A stretch of DNA of 64,000 nucleotides from an uncultured Collinsella sp. (GTDB lineage: Bacteria > Actinomycetota > Coriobacteriia > Coriobacteriales > Coriobacteriaceae): NCBI GenBank assembly GCA_937943045.1, contig CALEBN010000068.1, forward strand, positions 62,001 to 126,000. The letters are read 5' to 3'. This document shows positions 24,385 to 33,721 of this stretch, piece after piece (the stretch's first letter is position 1; each line of letters begins with the position of its first letter). The notes under the pieces are model-generated. The model saw only the letters and a list, made by a program, of their open reading frames with translations. It was not told the DNA's origin and ran no database searches. The position numbers and the translations under genes are program-made.

Positions 24385-25323
24385 CTAGCGGGATTTCTGC
24401 CTGGTGCTATCGAGATTCTGCCTCGCTGCTCGATAGCTCGAAGGAGTGCATCCCATTTGTTCTTTAAATACCTGGCCAAGATGGCTTGCTGTCGCAAAGC
24501 CGCATTGGCGCGCGACTGTCTGGACCGTTCGCGTGGTGTGTGCCAAAAGTTCGCAAGCACGGTTTACGCGGTATGCACGCAGATATGCCGCCGGGGTCGT
24601 TCCTGCGCAAGCTTCGATAATGCGGTAACACTCTCTTTCGCTTACGCCGGCTGCAGATGCCATCTGGGGCACATCTATAGCGGCTGCATAGTTTGCGCGG
24701 ATATAGTCCAGGATTGCCTTGAACTGTACGTCGCGGTTGGTCATCCAAGAGGCGTTGTCGGAGGAAAAGAGCGGTTCGGCCTTGGCGTTAATCTGAATCC
24801 AGAGCTCTGACAAACTATTTCGAAGCGCCATCTCGTTCTGCGGCCGTTGAAGGTCGTGGCTAAAGGAGCTCTTCAGCAAATCAATAAAGGGCATATCGTC
24901 GGGATTGGTGGGCGACCATTTGAGCACATCGACGCCTCGACATTGAAGCAATGGGTTGATGTAGCGCTTTTGGAGACGTCCCGCGGGATCGCCGAGCATC
25001 GACGGCTGAAAGATATGCAGCATTTGAATGGCTGGCGCCGAATTGGGTGATTGCAGCGTGCGGTGCAAAACGCCGCCGTTGATAAAGCCGGCGGACCCTT
25101 CCTCAAAGCGTACGTGCTCATGAGCCGCGCGCGTTCGATAGTCAATCGCTCCCTGCTCCATGTAGAAAAGCTCAACTTCGGAATGCCAGTGCCAGGGGAC
25201 GGAATTGCCCGGATAGCGAGCGAATTCTGCGCGTTCGGCAATATAGGGCCAGTCTTCGGCGGTCTCGGGAAACGCTTCCTCGCGTCCTCCGCGGTGCAAT
25301 TCTATGTGATCCATGTTTCGCAT
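24385..25323 (-). CDS. AraC-family regulator with N-terminal cupin domain
   Basis: This 312-residue protein has a cupin-type sensing domain at about residues 30-120 (VPWHWHSEVELFYMEQG) and two AraC helix-turn-helix units at the C-terminus (about 205-300, DVPQMASAAGVSERECYRII, then TVARQCGFATASHLGQVFKE). Such regulators usually activate nearby genes in response to a small ligand. The only downstream gene is the HAD phosphatase. Ligand and target are unknown. Confidence 0.85.
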   Translation of the reverse strand: MRNMDHIELHRGGREEAFPETAEDWPYIAERAEFARYPGNSVPWHWHSEVELFYMEQGAIDYRTRAAHEHVRFEEGSAGFINGGVLHRTLQSPNSAPAIQMLHIFQPSMLGDPAGRLQKRYINPLLQCRGVDVLKWSPTNPDDMPFIDLLKSSFSHDLQRPQNEMALRNSLSELWIQINAKAEPLFSSDNASWMTNRDVQFKAILDYIRANYAAAIDVPQMASAAGVSERECYRIIEACAGTTPAAYLRAYRVNRACELLAHTTRTVQTVARQCGFATASHLGQVFKEQMGCTPSSYRAARQNLDSTRQKSR

Positions 25324-25348
25324 GGCATCAGTATAAAGCGCGATGGGC

Positions 25349-25558
25349 TTAGATTGCTCTTGCCTGTTCGGGGAACGCCTTGTCTAGGGATGCTTGGAGC
25401 TTTTCGAACGATGCTCGCAAGTTGTGACTCTGGTTGGTTGAGCGTTTGGCTTTTGTGATGGGGGAGTCGAGGAGGCCGTCTCTCTGTGTCGGGGGGAAGG
25501 AGAAAAGGTCTGCATGTTTTAGGGATGGCTGCTGTGCTGCGTCATTGGAAGAATGCAT
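25349..25558 (-). CDS. Small hypothetical protein, 69 residues
   Basis: The frame starts at an ATG with GAGGAGG about 12 bp upstream and ends 25 bp before the AraC gene. The C-terminal half looks helical and protein-like (RASFEKLQASLDKAFPEQAR). No family is recognised. The opposite strand has a competing but less convincing frame. It may be a real small gene cotranscribed with the AraC gene, or chance. Confidence 0.3.
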   Translation of the reverse strand: MHSSNDAAQQPSLKHADLFSFPPTQRDGLLDSPITKAKRSTNQSHNLRASFEKLQASLDKAFPEQARAI

Positions 25559-25811
25559 GCTTATGCGGCCTCCTCGATGTCCACCAAAAGGTTGCGCTCG
25601 GGGTATGCTGCTAGGCCCCGTGCGTTGGCAGTATTATGCCGCGGCTGCCGCAAAGAAGCGCTAAAGAAAGGCTTAACCTGGTTTGGTGTTACGATGAAAC
25701 CGCAGGTCAAGGCTATTGCATAACACTCTTGAAAGGTTGGGGGCTTAAGGGCTTTCTAAGGTTTGTGGCGCGGATGTGGCGCGGACGTGCGGAGCGTGTG
25801 AATGCTTGCTG
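25559..25811. other. Gap with a possible gene remnant
   Basis: No intact gene is seen. On the minus strand, a frame ending at 25561 reads ARGLAAYPERNLLVDIEEAA before the stop, which looks like a protein C-terminus, but no start codon or upstream coding sequence supports it. It may be the eroded end of a lost gene. Confidence 0.25.
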
Positions 25812-26798
25812 TTAGCGCTGCGGCTCTGTGGCGCGCACCTGCTCGATGACCTTTTCCATCGTGGCGTCGATGCGGTCTTTTTTGAGCTCGCATTCCCAGA
25901 TGGTTATGGGTGTCCAGCCCATTTGGGTGAGTGCGTTGATGGCTGCTCGGTCGCGCTCGACGTTGCGACGGAACTTTGCCTCCCAAAACTCAACGTTGCG
26001 CTTGGGCTGGCTCGGATTGCACTTGGGGCAGCGGTGCCAAAAGCAGCCGTTGACGAAGATGGCGATCTTGCGCCCGGGAAAGGCGATGTCGGGTTTTCCA
26101 GGCACCTTCCATTCCAGACGGTATCCCGTAAGGCCCGCGGCCCGTAGGCGCTGGCGAACGAGCAGCTCGGGCTTGGTGTTGGCGCGTTTGTTGCCCTTCA
26201 TGGACTTTTTGATGGCGGCGCGACGGCGTACCAGTTCGCGCTCGTCGGCGGAAAGGTCCGAGGTATCGATGCCGTCGAGCAGACCGGGCTTGGGACGCTT
26301 TTTGCTACGGCGCTTAGGTGCGCGCTTGGGTTTGGTGGCGGGGTGTTCGGTCGTGGTGACCTCGGCGTCATCGGCGGAGCTTGCCTCAAGCCGATCTTCC
26401 TTCAGCTCAATCAGGGCATCGATAAGCCCCTTGTCGGCGGGCATCCATTCCACCGTGGCAAGCGAGGCGCGCGGAATCCAGCGGATATCGAGCTGTCGGT
26501 CATGTTTCTGAGGCTCATCGGATTCATCGGCGAGCGAGCAGTAGTAGCACTCCATGGAGAGATGAAAATCGGGGTAGTCATACTCAACGGTATAGAAATC
26601 GCGCAGGTTGGTAACTTTTACCTGCAGCTCTTCCATGAGCTCGCGGCGCACGGCGTCTTCGGGTGTCTCGCCGCGCATGAGCTTGCCGCCCGGGAATTCC
26701 CAAAGTCCTTGCATGTCGCCGTAGCCGCGCTGCACGGCAAGCAGCTCATCGGATCCTTCTTTGCGAATGATCCCAGCGGCAACATGAACAGTCTTCAA
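25812..26798 (-). CDS. Nudix hydrolase (MutT-like) fused to Vsr-type mismatch endonuclease
   Basis: The 328-residue protein starts at TTG 26798 (giving MKTVHVAAGII, a typical MutT start) behind GAGAGAGGA. Residues 1 to about 135 are a Nudix domain with the box GGKLMRGETPEDAVRRELME (G-x5-E-x7-RE-L-x-E-E). A Lys/Arg/Pro-rich linker (about 150-190) leads to a Vsr domain: NTKPELLVRQRLRAAG, KPDIAFPGRKIAIFVNGCFW with HRCPKC, FWEAKFRRNVERDR, GWTPITIWECEL. Vsr nicks at T:G mismatches created by deamination of 5-methylcytosine; MutT proteins clear oxidised nucleotides. No cytosine methyltransferase gene is beside it, which is unusual for vsr. Confidence 0.85.
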   Translation of the reverse strand: MKTVHVAAGIIRKEGSDELLAVQRGYGDMQGLWEFPGGKLMRGETPEDAVRRELMEELQVKVTNLRDFYTVEYDYPDFHLSMECYYCSLADESDEPQKHDRQLDIRWIPRASLATVEWMPADKGLIDALIELKEDRLEASSADDAEVTTTEHPATKPKRAPKRRSKKRPKPGLLDGIDTSDLSADERELVRRRAAIKKSMKGNKRANTKPELLVRQRLRAAGLTGYRLEWKVPGKPDIAFPGRKIAIFVNGCFWHRCPKCNPSQPKRNVEFWEAKFRRNVERDRAAINALTQMGWTPITIWECELKKDRIDATMEKVIEQVRATEPQR

Positions 26799-26901
26799 CA
26801 GGAGTCCTCTCTCAATATCATCACGTGGCAGGCTAGCTACCCCTACCTTACACAACGGTAAGGCAAGCGTAAGCCATATCGATGGTAGCTGACTCGTCTT
26901 C

Positions 26902-26936
26902 TTGCGACTATAGATGCCGTAGACTAATCGCAAGAA
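26902..26936. promoter_or_regulatory. Inverted repeat before the ABC transporter operon
   Basis: TCTTGCGA and TCGCAAGA face each other across 19 bp just before the ribosome binding site (AGAAAGGA). It could be an operator or a leader hairpin hiding the site. The short gap is shared with the divergent mutT-vsr gene. Confidence 0.4.
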
Positions 26937-26946
26937 AGGACTCGGT

Positions 26947-27732
26947 ATGCAAACCACGCACATGGCGACCCCGGTACTGGAGGTCGCGCATCTCGAAAAG
27001 GTATATGGAGCGCTGGGCAACGTGACCCGCGCGCTCAACGACGTCAGCTTTACGGTCAACCGCGGCGAATTTGTTGGCATCATGGGCGCTTCGGGCTCGG
27101 GCAAGTCGACGTTGCTCAACTGCGTGTCGACCATTGATAGCGCCACGAGCGGCACGATCCGCATCAACGGCCAGGACGTGACGCGCATGAAGCAGGCTAA
27201 GCTTTCGCAGTTCCGCCGCGAAGAGCTCGGCTTTATCTTCCAGGACTCCAACCTGCTCGATACGCTCACGGTACGCGAGAACATCGCCCTGCCGCTCACC
27301 ATTGCCCGCACAAACTCGGCAGAGATCTCGACCCGCGTGCAGGATGTGGCCGCGCGTCTGTCTATCAGTCAGGTGCTCGACAAGTATCCCTACCAGATGT
27401 CCGGCGGTCAGCAGCAGCGCGTTGCCGCGGCCCGCGCGCTCGTCACTGACCCCACCATGATCATGGCCGACGAGCCCACCGGCGCCCTCGATTCCAAGAG
27501 TGCCCGCCTGCTGCTCGAGAGCCTGGAGGCACTGAATCGCCGCCTGCGCGCCACGGTGCTCATGGTCACGCACGACAGCTTTGCCGCCAGCTACACGAGC
27601 CGTGTGCTGTTTATCCGCGACGGCAAGATCTTCACCGAGCTGCGCCGCGGCGACACCGACCGCCGAGAGTTCTTCGACCGCATTATGGAGGTCGTTGCCA
27701 TGATGGGCGGTGAGGGCTCCGATGCTCTGTAA
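26947..27732 (+). CDS. ABC transporter ATP-binding protein, Bce/MacB type
   Basis: This 261-residue ATPase has Walker A GASGSGKST, the Q-loop region FIFQDSNLLD, signature MSGGQQQR, Walker B MIMADEPTGALD and the H-loop MVTHDS. The subfamily is that of BceA/YxdL/SalX, which act with a large FtsX-type permease to remove peptide antibiotics from their target or export them. The permease gene overlaps its end by 11 bp. No sensor kinase/regulator pair, which usually accompanies Bce modules, is beside it. Confidence 0.92.
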   Translation: MQTTHMATPVLEVAHLEKVYGALGNVTRALNDVSFTVNRGEFVGIMGASGSGKSTLLNCVSTIDSATSGTIRINGQDVTRMKQAKLSQFRREELGFIFQDSNLLDTLTVRENIALPLTIARTNSAEISTRVQDVAARLSISQVLDKYPYQMSGGQQQRVAAARALVTDPTMIMADEPTGALDSKSARLLLESLEALNRRLRATVLMVTHDSFAASYTSRVLFIRDGKIFTELRRGDTDRREFFDRIMEVVAMMGGEGSDAL

Positions 27733-29923
27733 ACTCGCTTGGGGCAACGTCCGCCGTGCCGGCCGCGACTACCTCGTCTACCTTTTGACGCTCACCCTGG
27801 GCGTCACGGTCTTCTATGCCTTTAACACCATCTCGATGCAGGTCGACATCGCCGGAATTGATGAAGAGGGCTTGGCGCAGGTTATGGGCAGCATGCTCGG
27901 CGACCTGACGTACTTTTTGGCCGGTGTCATGGCCTTTTTGATGGTGTACGCCAATAACTTCATCATGAAACGCCGCAAGAAGGAGTTTGGCCTGTACCAG
28001 GTGCTCGGCATGGGGCGCGGGCGCGTCGCCACGATCATGGCGCTCGAGACCGTGATAGTGTCGGTCGTGGCCTTTGTCGCCGGCATTGTGCTGGGTGTGG
28101 GACTCTCCCAGCTCATGGCGTTCTTTACGGCCTCGCTCTTTAAGACACAGATCGCCAATTTCCACTTCTTTTTCTCGATGCATGCGTTCAATCTGACCCT
28201 TGTCTGCATGCTCGTAATGTTTGTGCTCACGCTACTGCTGAACCTTCGCGCCGTGCGTCGTACCAAACTCATCGAGCTTATGGGTGCCGAGCGTCGCAAC
28301 GAGAGCATCAAGACACGCAACCCCTGGATTGCGATTGCCATCTTTGCCGTGGGCGCGGTGCTTGTGGGCGTGGCCTATTACCGTCTGCTACGTGATGGGT
28401 TCCCGCTAACCGCGACGGACAGCAAGCTGCAAGATGCCATGAACCAGTTTGGCATTACGACCGCTATGGTTACCGTGGGCACCTTTGCCCTGTTCTGGGG
28501 ACTCTCGGGCATGCTCATTAAGCTGCTGCAGAGCCTGCGCAGTGTGTATTGGCGCGGCCTCAACATGTTTACCGTGCGCCAGCTTGCGGCCAAGGTCAAC
28601 ACGGTGTGCTTTTCGATGGGCGTCATCGCGATGCTCCTGTTTTTGGCCATCACCTCGGTGACGTGCGGTATGTCGATTGCCAACGTGATGAACGAAAACC
28701 TGGAGCGCTATAACCCTGTTAACGTGTCTCAGACGTATGTCTATTACACGCCCGATACGCTCGACTACTACAAAGAGTATGTCAATCCGTCTGAGGCCGA
28801 TCGCATGGTGCTGGCCGATACAACGGTCGATTTGTACTCCGCATGGCACGGCAAGGGCAAGTCGGCGGACAACAACGACGAGACCGGCAAGAAGGTCAAT
28901 ATCGCCGATGTTGCCGGTGAGCATGTGCAGATCGATTCGTATCTGAGTTACCCGCTTGGCGGTTCGGATCCTTCGGTGACTCCAAGTGAAATGTGCAAGG
29001 CCATGGGCGAAAAGCTTCCCAAGGCGTTCGGGGGTAGCAATGCCGATACGATGGGTCTGTTTGTGACGCCGGCGAGCCAGTACAACAAACTGCGTCAGAT
29101 GATGGGCGAGGAGCCGGTGCACATCGGTCACGACCAGTATCTGCTCACGTGTGATATGGGCGGCGAGCTGGTCGACCTGTACACCAAGTATATGGCTGGC
29201 GGCCATGCCCTTACCTTGGGCGGGCATACGCTCAAGCCCGCAACCGATAAGTCGGACGAAGATGCGGCGGCCATCGCCAACTCGGCGATGGGCAGTAATC
29301 CGGGTACCGTCGTCGTTGCCGACGAGCTGTTGTCCCAGCTTAATCTGCAGCCGTATTCCAGTAGCCTGCTCGTTAACTACAAACAGGGGATGGATACGAC
29401 CGAGGCAGACGAGAGTATTAAATACACTGTGCTCGACAATCTGCTCGTTGACGGCAAGGAGCCGGGGTCGTGGGGAACCTTCATCACACGCTCCGAGATG
29501 TACACGCAAGCAGCGCAAATGAACGGTCTTATTAGCTACCTAGCCATCTACATCGGCTTTGTATTGGTCGTTGCATGCGCGGCGATTCTGTCGATCCAGC
29601 AACTCTCCAACGTGGCCGACGGCAGCCGCAGCTATCGTGTGCTGGCACAGATCGGCTGTGACGACCGCCAGATTCGCCATTCGGTGATGGCGCAGCAAGC
29701 GGTATTCTTCCTGTTCCCGCTGGCAGTGGGCCTGGCGCACTCCTTTGTGGCGCTCAAGGTGATTATCGAGCTGGTGAGCATTTTCGGAAATATGAGCATC
29801 GGCGGCACCGTGGGCCTCACCTGTGCAATCTTCCTGGCAGCCTACGGAGGCTACTTCCTGGTGACCTACCTCATGAGCGCCGGCATGGTACAAGCTGCCA
29901 TCGCTACCCGCTACAGCGAGTAA
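27722..29923 (+). CDS. ABC transporter permease, BceB/FtsX type
   Basis: This is a 733-residue membrane protein. There are transmembrane segments near residues 17-35, 57-80, 110-135 and 150-175 (first FtsX block), more at about 205-300, a large extracellular domain (about 330-580), and a final FtsX block of three spans (about 600-730). The BceB-like large outer loop is where peptide antibiotics are sensed in known members. ATG 27722 is preferred because GGTGAGGG precedes it; GTG 27710 is possible. Cotranslation with the ATPase is likely. Confidence 0.88.
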   Translation: MLCKLAWGNVRRAGRDYLVYLLTLTLGVTVFYAFNTISMQVDIAGIDEEGLAQVMGSMLGDLTYFLAGVMAFLMVYANNFIMKRRKKEFGLYQVLGMGRGRVATIMALETVIVSVVAFVAGIVLGVGLSQLMAFFTASLFKTQIANFHFFFSMHAFNLTLVCMLVMFVLTLLLNLRAVRRTKLIELMGAERRNESIKTRNPWIAIAIFAVGAVLVGVAYYRLLRDGFPLTATDSKLQDAMNQFGITTAMVTVGTFALFWGLSGMLIKLLQSLRSVYWRGLNMFTVRQLAAKVNTVCFSMGVIAMLLFLAITSVTCGMSIANVMNENLERYNPVNVSQTYVYYTPDTLDYYKEYVNPSEADRMVLADTTVDLYSAWHGKGKSADNNDETGKKVNIADVAGEHVQIDSYLSYPLGGSDPSVTPSEMCKAMGEKLPKAFGGSNADTMGLFVTPASQYNKLRQMMGEEPVHIGHDQYLLTCDMGGELVDLYTKYMAGGHALTLGGHTLKPATDKSDEDAAAIANSAMGSNPGTVVVADELLSQLNLQPYSSSLLVNYKQGMDTTEADESIKYTVLDNLLVDGKEPGSWGTFITRSEMYTQAAQMNGLISYLAIYIGFVLVVACAAILSIQQLSNVADGSRSYRVLAQIGCDDRQIRHSVMAQQAVFFLFPLAVGLAHSFVALKVIIELVSIFGNMSIGGTVGLTCAIFLAAYGGYFLVTYLMSAGMVQAAIATRYSE

Positions 29924-29960
29924 CAAGCGGGCAAAACGGTCGCAAAATCAGAGGCGTATG

Positions 29961-30001
29961 ACCGCCGCGAAGGGACCAGGGGCCCTTTCGCGGCGGTTTT
30001 T
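29961..30001 (+). terminator. Rho-independent terminator of the ABC operon
   Basis: ACCGCCGCGAAGGG pairs with CCCTTTCGCGGCGGT (one base bulged) and is followed by TTTTT. Confidence 0.88.
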
Positions 30002-30024
30002 GCCAATCTGGTGCGTCTCAGATA

Positions 30025-30146
30025 CAAGTGAGTAGACTTTTTTGAACCTGCCGAGCACATCGCGACAAATGCTCAATAAAACCGCAGGTCAGAGCCGTGG
30101 CGTTTTAGGGTGTGCTTAGACTCCTGCAAAAAGCCTACTCACTTGG
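30025..30146. repeat. Inverted repeat between the ABC operon and DAHP synthase
   Basis: Arms 30025-30044 (CAAGTGAGTAGACTTTTTTG) and 30127-30145 pair with one mismatch and one bulge. An inner GCACA/TGTGC pairing is also visible. There is no gene in this 407-bp gap. It may be another member of the dispersed hairpin set. Confidence 0.6.
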
Positions 30147-30223
30147 TTTTTCTGCTAGAAGACCGCCGCAGGTAGAGGACGGACAGCGAGCGGGTCGCAT
30201 TTGAGACAAGGTGACGTGAAATG

Positions 30224-30254
30224 AAAGGGCGCTGACCTTCTGGTCGCGCCCTTG
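30224..30254 (-). terminator. Terminator of the DAHP synthase gene
   Basis: On the minus strand AAGGGCGCGACC pairs with GGTCAGCGCCCTT (one bulge), followed by TCATTTC. It lies about 75 bp past the stop. Confidence 0.6.
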
Positions 30255-30330
30255 AAGTTGAACGTCAGATTGTACAGGTGCGGCCCGCGCAACGTCGGTC
30301 GGTTACGGCGTTTGGTAAAACCGCGTAACT

Positions 30331-31362
30331 CTAAATACGCTCCGCGATTTCGTGGATGAGGTAGTCGGTCTTTTCCCAGCCCAGGCACGGATCGGTGATC
30401 GACTTGCCGAAGACGCCGCCATCGACCGGCTGGTTGCCGTCCTCAAGGTAAGACTCGATCATAAAGCCCTTGACCAGCTTGGAGATGGACTCGTTGCGGC
30501 GGCAGCTGTCGAGCACTTCCTTGCAAATGCGATACTGCTCCAGCGGACGTTTGCCCGAATTGTCGTGGTTGCAGTCGATGATCGCTGCGGGATTGGCATA
30601 GCCGGCGTGCTCGGTGTAGCGTTCGGCCAGGCGCTCCAGGTGCTCGTAGTGGTAATTGGGGTAGGTGCGCCCATCGAGACCGATGTAGCCACGCATAACG
30701 GCGTGCGCGAGCGGATTGCCGTCGCACTCGACCTCCCAGTTGCGGAAGATGAAGCTCTGGTGCGCCTGCGCGGCGTAAATGGAGTTGAGCATAACGGTGG
30801 TAGAGCCAGCAGTGGGATTCTTCATGCCGACGGGTACCGAAATGCCGCTCGACACCAGGCGATGCTCCTGGTTCTCGACCGAGCGTGCGCCCACGGCAAC
30901 ATAGCTCAGCAAGTCGACGAGGTACTGGTAGTTGGAGGGATAGAGCATCTCGTCGGCGGTGAAGAAGCCCGTTTCCTCAATAACGCGCAGGTGCATATGG
31001 CGGATTGCCTTGACGCCCTCGAGCAGGTCATCGGGAGCCTCGGGATTGGGGTTGTGCAGAAGACCCTTGTAACCGGTGCCCTTGGTGCGCGGCTTATTGG
31101 TGTAGACGCGCGGAATGATGATGAGCTTGTCCTTGACCTCCTCGGCGGTCTTGGCCAGTCGGTTCATGTATTCGAGGACCGAATCCTCGCGGTCGGCAGA
31201 GCACGGGCCGATGATGAGCACCTTGCGTGCGTCCTCGCCGGTAAAGACTTTGGCGACCTCGGCGTCAAATGCCTGCTTTTTGGCGGTAAGCTCGGCAGAA
31301 AGCGGCATTTCCTCGCGGATCTCCATGGGGATCGGCAACTTGCGTTTGAATTCCATGGCCAT
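30331..31362 (-). CDS. 3-deoxy-7-phosphoheptulonate (DAHP) synthase, class I
   Basis: This 343-residue enzyme condenses phosphoenolpyruvate and erythrose 4-phosphate, the first step of aromatic amino acid synthesis. The type I AroF/G/H pattern is visible: LIIGPCSAD with the metal Cys, PRVYTNKPRTKGTGYKGL, GARSVENQEHR, VGMKNPTAGS, and DCNHDNSGK. It is monocistronic between unrelated genes. Feedback type (Phe, Tyr or Trp) cannot be assigned. No T-box or attenuator is recognised upstream. Confidence 0.92.
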   Translation of the reverse strand: MAMEFKRKLPIPMEIREEMPLSAELTAKKQAFDAEVAKVFTGEDARKVLIIGPCSADREDSVLEYMNRLAKTAEEVKDKLIIIPRVYTNKPRTKGTGYKGLLHNPNPEAPDDLLEGVKAIRHMHLRVIEETGFFTADEMLYPSNYQYLVDLLSYVAVGARSVENQEHRLVSSGISVPVGMKNPTAGSTTVMLNSIYAAQAHQSFIFRNWEVECDGNPLAHAVMRGYIGLDGRTYPNYHYEHLERLAERYTEHAGYANPAAIIDCNHDNSGKRPLEQYRICKEVLDSCRRNESISKLVKGFMIESYLEDGNQPVDGGVFGKSITDPCLGWEKTDYLIHEIAERI

Positions 31363-31552
31363 AGGGGCCTCCTCAATCTATAGAAAGAGCAATAAGCGTA
31401 TTGTTAAGTGTTCGGCATTATCCGCTGTCGCACGCTAAAGTGCAAGCCCTTGTTACCCCGAAACCCGCAAAAGGGGACAGGTTTATTTTGGCAGGTTTTA
31501 TCTGGGTAAACGTCGGAGGATGTCGGGAGGGAGTGGCGCCACGGGGCATCGT

Positions 31553-33541
31553 CTACGACATGCCGCGGCAGAAAGTATCAACGAATTCGTCGTAGGCGTC
31601 TGTCTGAAGGAGCCGCATGGTGTTCTCAACGTTACTAAAGACCTCGATGATAAGGTCGAGCACGTCTCGGAAAAGCCCCATATCGTCCTGTGTGATGCCG
31701 ATCATGAGAGCAAAGCGAATGTCGTGCCGTCCCCAGGGGATGGGCGTGTCGCAATGCGCGACGGCGATAAACGAACGTTTCGGGTAGACCGAAATCGCGT
31801 GTGGCACGGCAAGGCAATCGGTGAATGCTGTGGAGGAAACTCCTTCGCGAAGATGGACGTCTGCAACATAGTCGGCATCGACATAGCCAGCGGCGATTGC
31901 GGCAGTACCGAGCTCGTCGATGCAGGCTGCGGCGTTCGTCGCGTTGACGTTGCGACAATAGAGCTCCGGCTTAATCAGATGACGCAGCAGCGTGCGCGCA
32001 TAGTTGTGGCGATGCTTTTCTTGGATGCGGGCCAGCCGGTCGCGCACCTTGCGCAGGTTCTGCTTGGTGAGGATGGGTCCGATCAGAATCTTCTCACATC
32101 CGGCGGGGACGGTCACATCGATGGTGGTAATGACGGCGTCGCATTCGGGCGGCTCGGAGAGATAACGGTCGCAGCTCATGATCGAGATAATCTGCGCTTC
32201 GTCTTTGAGTGCGATCTCTAGGTCGTCGACGAGTTTATGCGCGAAGTCATGGTAGTCCTCGACGATTACCGTGCAGGTGAGAAGGTTGTTGGGTGCCGCG
32301 ACACGCTCGAAATACGCGCCGATGTGAAACGCAACGAACGCGATTTCATTTTCGCCGATTTCGACATTCATGACGGTCGAGAACCGGTGCGTTAAGTAGA
32401 CGGCCATGTCGTAGACGGGCGCGTATTCGCTCTTGATCTGTGAGGCGAGCGGGTTGGGATAGCTTACGTGGTAGACGGCGCGTTGGTAGGCGTTGAACAT
32501 GTGAAGCACGAGTTGCAGTCGCATGGGTTCGTCGATGAAGTGTGGAATGTTGTAGCGGGCGCCCGTTTCGTCGAGGATCTCGAGCACGGTATCCACGAAT
32601 GCTGGGTCGATGATGCTTGCCAGCTTTTCGAAATCGAGCTCGCGGTATTCGACGCGTTCGATCGAAAGCGCCAACAGCAAGAGGATTTGCTGGAAGTCAG
32701 CGCGGGGAATCTCGCAACCGAACTCCTGCTCGAAATAGGACGCAATATGCTCCGCACAGCGAACGATTTGGTCGCGTTGGGAGAGCTGCGCTACGAGGCC
32801 GTCACCGTCGATGGGGCCATCGACTTCGCTGAGCTCGTTGTTCGAGGTGAGGCGGATGATGATTACCATGAGATGGACGAGCAGGTTGGAGAGCGCGTAG
32901 TCGTTGATGAAGAGTTCGGATCGCTGGCAGATTTCGACGAGGCTCGCAAGGATCTGCTGGACGTCGAAATTGGGGAACATACTCTCGAGCGTGCGCGTCG
33001 ATGAGAAATATCCGTAAGAGTTATGGGTGGCGATGTGCCCGAGTAGTTTGCGCTTGTTGCGCTCGAGGCCAGTGAGGCTTACCTTGAAATCATGCGTCTC
33101 GACGAATAGATTGAACCGGCCGGCGAGTTCGCGTACCTCGGGCATGACGGCGCTCGCAAGCGTGCTTTCGGATATGCAGAGCTCGGCGGCAAGATCGAAG
33201 ACCGAGAGCGGTTCCCGAGCGTTGACTAGGTGCGATGCTACATAGTTGCAGCGGGCATCGATGCCGATGCCGCCCGTGGGTTCCCCGCCCCGCTCGGGTG
33301 CGGACTTAATGCTGGGGCACGCCGGTGAGGAAAGGGCCTCGTCAGCATGTGCTAGGCGGTAGCCTTCCTTAGACGATTCGATGATTGTGTCGCCCTGACC
33401 GTTGATCTCGGTCACATAGTTGCGGATGGAACGCTCACTTGCGCCCAGCATGGTGGCGAGCATGGAGGCGGAGACCCATGAAGTGGCATGCTCCAGAATA
33501 TCGACCATGCGGTTGATTCGGTTTTGCTTTGCGCTTGCCAC
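31553..33541 (-). CDS. PRD-containing transcriptional activator (MtlR/LicR type)
   Basis: The protein is 662 residues. The GTG at 33541 is chosen for its GGGAG spaced 6-7 bp. Layout: N-terminal helix-turn-helix (SASMLATMLGASERSIRNYV), a second winged helix (about 105-170), two PTS-regulation domains (about 190-430), an EIIB-like segment (about 440-530) and a C-terminal EIIA-like domain of the mannitol/fructose class with LAVPHA. Such activators are switched by HPr/EII phosphorylation. It faces the cellobiose-type PTS operon at 33888, with a palindrome in between, and is its likely activator. Confidence 0.87.
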   Translation of the reverse strand: MASAKQNRINRMVDILEHATSWVSASMLATMLGASERSIRNYVTEINGQGDTIIESSKEGYRLAHADEALSSPACPSIKSAPERGGEPTGGIGIDARCNYVASHLVNAREPLSVFDLAAELCISESTLASAVMPEVRELAGRFNLFVETHDFKVSLTGLERNKRKLLGHIATHNSYGYFSSTRTLESMFPNFDVQQILASLVEICQRSELFINDYALSNLLVHLMVIIIRLTSNNELSEVDGPIDGDGLVAQLSQRDQIVRCAEHIASYFEQEFGCEIPRADFQQILLLLALSIERVEYRELDFEKLASIIDPAFVDTVLEILDETGARYNIPHFIDEPMRLQLVLHMFNAYQRAVYHVSYPNPLASQIKSEYAPVYDMAVYLTHRFSTVMNVEIGENEIAFVAFHIGAYFERVAAPNNLLTCTVIVEDYHDFAHKLVDDLEIALKDEAQIISIMSCDRYLSEPPECDAVITTIDVTVPAGCEKILIGPILTKQNLRKVRDRLARIQEKHRHNYARTLLRHLIKPELYCRNVNATNAAACIDELGTAAIAAGYVDADYVADVHLREGVSSTAFTDCLAVPHAISVYPKRSFIAVAHCDTPIPWGRHDIRFALMIGITQDDMGLFRDVLDLIIEVFSNVENTMRLLQTDAYDEFVDTFCRGMS

Positions 33542-33721
33542 GGCCGACTCCCAACGAGATAGAAGCGTGCGCCCGCCGAGGGCGCATCCCACGGGGCATG
33601 AAGCGCCCCGATGTTGTCATCATGCGCCATGGTATCGCAGAGGGTCGTGGGCGAAAAAGTCTCAATTTGCCGCATGAACGGAAAGACTGCGGCATTGCCG
33701 CTATGGCGGAAAACCTGACAC

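Noticed and set aside
26799..27311. N-terminal extension of the Nudix-Vsr protein to 27311
   Set aside because: The extra 171 codons are antisense to the ABC ATPase gene and show no family sequence. The TTG at 26798 has a ribosome binding site and gives a standard MutT start.
25694..30089. Shared AAACCGCAGGTCA at about 25699 and 30079
   Set aside because: A 13-base match is expected by chance several times in a 64-kb window, and the flanks do not align.
31363..31552. Attenuator or T-box before DAHP synthase
   Set aside because: No leader peptide, T-box bulge or antiterminator pairing could be seen in the short upstream region.
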